Source: Oscillospiraceae bacterium
GTDB lineage: Bacteria; Bacillota; Clostridia; Oscillospirales; Oscillospiraceae
NCBI GenBank assembly: GCA_031272845.1
Contig: JAISTA010000186.1
Location: 1 to 7,564 of the forward strand
Reading direction: 5' to 3'
Length of the DNA stretch: 7,564 nucleotides
The notes under the pieces were generated by a model. The model was not told where the DNA came from. It searched no databases and was given only the letters and a program-made list of their open reading frames with translations. The stretch's first letter is position 1. The number at the start of each line of letters is the position of its first letter. Position numbers and translations under genes: made by a program. Shown here piece after piece: positions 6,556-7,564 of the stretch.

Positions 6556-7551
6556 ATGAAAGATTTCAAAGACAAAATCGTATTTGTCACAGGCGGCGCC
6601 TCAGGTGTCGGGCTCGGGCAGGCGCAGGTGTTCACGGCAGCGGGAGCCAAGGTCGTTATCGCGGACATGAACCGCCAGCGGCTCAACGAGGCGATCAAAG
6701 CCGGCGCGGCGGACTACGCGATAAAGCTTGACGTTACGGACCGCGCGGCGACGGCCGCTGCGGCGGACGAGATTGAAAAGGTCTACGGCGCCTGCCCGGA
6801 TATTCTTTGCCTGACAGCCGGCGTTAACACCTTCGGCCCTGCCGAAGCCTCGACCTATGACGACTTCGATTGGGTTATGGGCGTGTGCTTTGACGCTGTC
6901 GTCAACGGCCTTATCACCTTTGTGCCGCGCATGATCAAAAAAGGCACGGGCGGCTATATCGCGGGAACCGTCTCCTACGGCGCGTTCGGCCCCGGCCCCG
7001 TGACCGCGCCCTATGCCGCCGCAAAGTCAGCTATGCTTAACCTGCTGGAGTCGTATTACGTAGCGCTCAAGCCTTATGGCATCGGCGTTTCGGCGATTTG
7101 CCCGGCAAACGTCAAGTCGCACATCTACGAGGCGGCCCTCAACCGCCCGAAGGAGTTTTCCAACACGGGCTATAACGTCTCTGAAAAGACGCAGAGCTTC
7201 CTTGCAGGCTTCCACGAGAGCGGCATTGAGCCCAAGGAGCTCGGCGAAATTCTCCTCAAGGGTATTGAGGACGAAATTTTCCTTGTTGTCCCCTATAAAT
7301 CCGGCACGCGTATGGTGGAGCTGGAGTTTGACCGGTTTAAGTACTACACCTACAAGGGCGGCGTTGAGGAGCTCGCGGCGCTCAAGGCGACTGCCGAGCG
7401 TCAGGAAGAGGCGCTGCGCCTGACAAGCGAGCGAGAGGGCTTTGACGTTTCGAAAAAGAGCCTTATGGGCAACGCCGCGCCCCCTGATAACGGCGGGTTC
7501 GGCAAAGCCAGAAGTGATTTGGACTTTATCGCGCCGGATAAAAAGGCCTAG
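6556..7551 (+). CDS. Short-chain dehydrogenase/reductase (SDR), substrate unknown
   Basis: The 331-residue protein is a Rossmann-fold oxidoreductase of the classical SDR type, likely cytoplasmic. Cofactor-binding TGGASGVG lies at 12-19. Asp37 at the end of strand beta-2 (VVIADMN) favours NAD(H) over NADP(H). Asp59-Val60 is the usual adenine contact. The catalytic residues are Ser140, Tyr153 and Lys157 (YAAAK), with family-typical spacing. Two positions deviate: the NNAG motif reads LTAG (86-89), and the tetrad asparagine appears to be Cys111. After the core, from about residue 245, comes a C-terminal extension with a charged helix (about 270-293) and a polar tail. That makes it longer than the usual 250-residue SDR. 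The ATG is fixed by the promoter and ribosome binding site just upstream. It is transcribed divergently from miaB, with no partner gene visible before the window edge. Codon use and composition resemble its neighbours. The substrate cannot be named. Confidence 0.9.
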   Translation: MKDFKDKIVFVTGGASGVGLGQAQVFTAAGAKVVIADMNRQRLNEAIKAGAADYAIKLDVTDRAATAAAADEIEKVYGACPDILCLTAGVNTFGPAEASTYDDFDWVMGVCFDAVVNGLITFVPRMIKKGTGGYIAGTVSYGAFGPGPVTAPYAAAKSAMLNLLESYYVALKPYGIGVSAICPANVKSHIYEAALNRPKEFSNTGYNVSEKTQSFLAGFHESGIEPKELGEILLKGIEDEIFLVVPYKSGTRMVELEFDRFKYYTYKGGVEELAALKATAERQEEALRLTSEREGFDVSKKSLMGNAAPPDNGGFGKARSDLDFIAPDKKA

Positions 7552-7564
7552 CGTTCCGCGCACT

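Noticed and set aside
7027..7563. Minus-strand 178-codon frame inside the SDR gene
   Set aside because: It is a shadow of the SDR reading frame on the opposite strand; the SDR motifs leave no doubt which strand codes.

Overview
The window looks like ordinary chromosome from a GC-rich member of the Firmicutes, probably Clostridia of the Oscillospiraceae/Eubacteriales kind. Three things suggest this. The Smc and MiaB motifs read like those of Clostridia. The three minus-strand genes are packed head to tail. The promoters are strong sigma-A type, set in AT-rich islands within GC-rich DNA. The lineage is an inference from protein flavour, not a search result. I see no phage, transposase, CRISPR, toxin-antitoxin or RNA gene.

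Layout, left to right. Positions 1-268 are non-coding: a weak terminator-like hairpin, a perfect 14-bp inverted repeat, and one copy of a short repeat that recurs near position 6310. Positions 269-6158 hold a minus-strand cluster. Read in its own direction it is miaB (tRNA methylthiotransferase), then a stand-alone MetH-type homocysteine S-methyltransferase, then smc (chromosome condensation ATPase). The gaps are 45 and 4 nt, so one transcript is likely, driven by an extended -10 promoter at 6198-6225. Positions 6226-6480 hold no convincing gene but carry the second copy of the repeat. Positions 6481-6555 form a compact control region with a near-consensus promoter, a 12-bp palindrome in the promoter spacer and a long-spaced inverted repeat. 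It drives a plus-strand short-chain dehydrogenase/reductase (SDR) gene that ends at 7551, just before the window edge.

How the genes may work together. MiaB uses S-adenosylmethionine (SAM) both as radical source and as methyl donor, and the homocysteine methyltransferase makes methionine, the precursor of SAM. These two are therefore metabolically compatible neighbours. Smc has no obvious link to them and sits away from its frequent Firmicutes partners rnc and ftsY. The SDR is divergent from miaB and separately controlled.

No clearly new system is visible. The points most worth a second look are the repeat whose two copies both encode FASQRTP[A/T]PPQ in one plus-strand frame with mostly silent differences, the symmetric control region of the SDR gene, the cysteine where the SDR normally has its catalytic-tetrad asparagine, and the unusual smc context.
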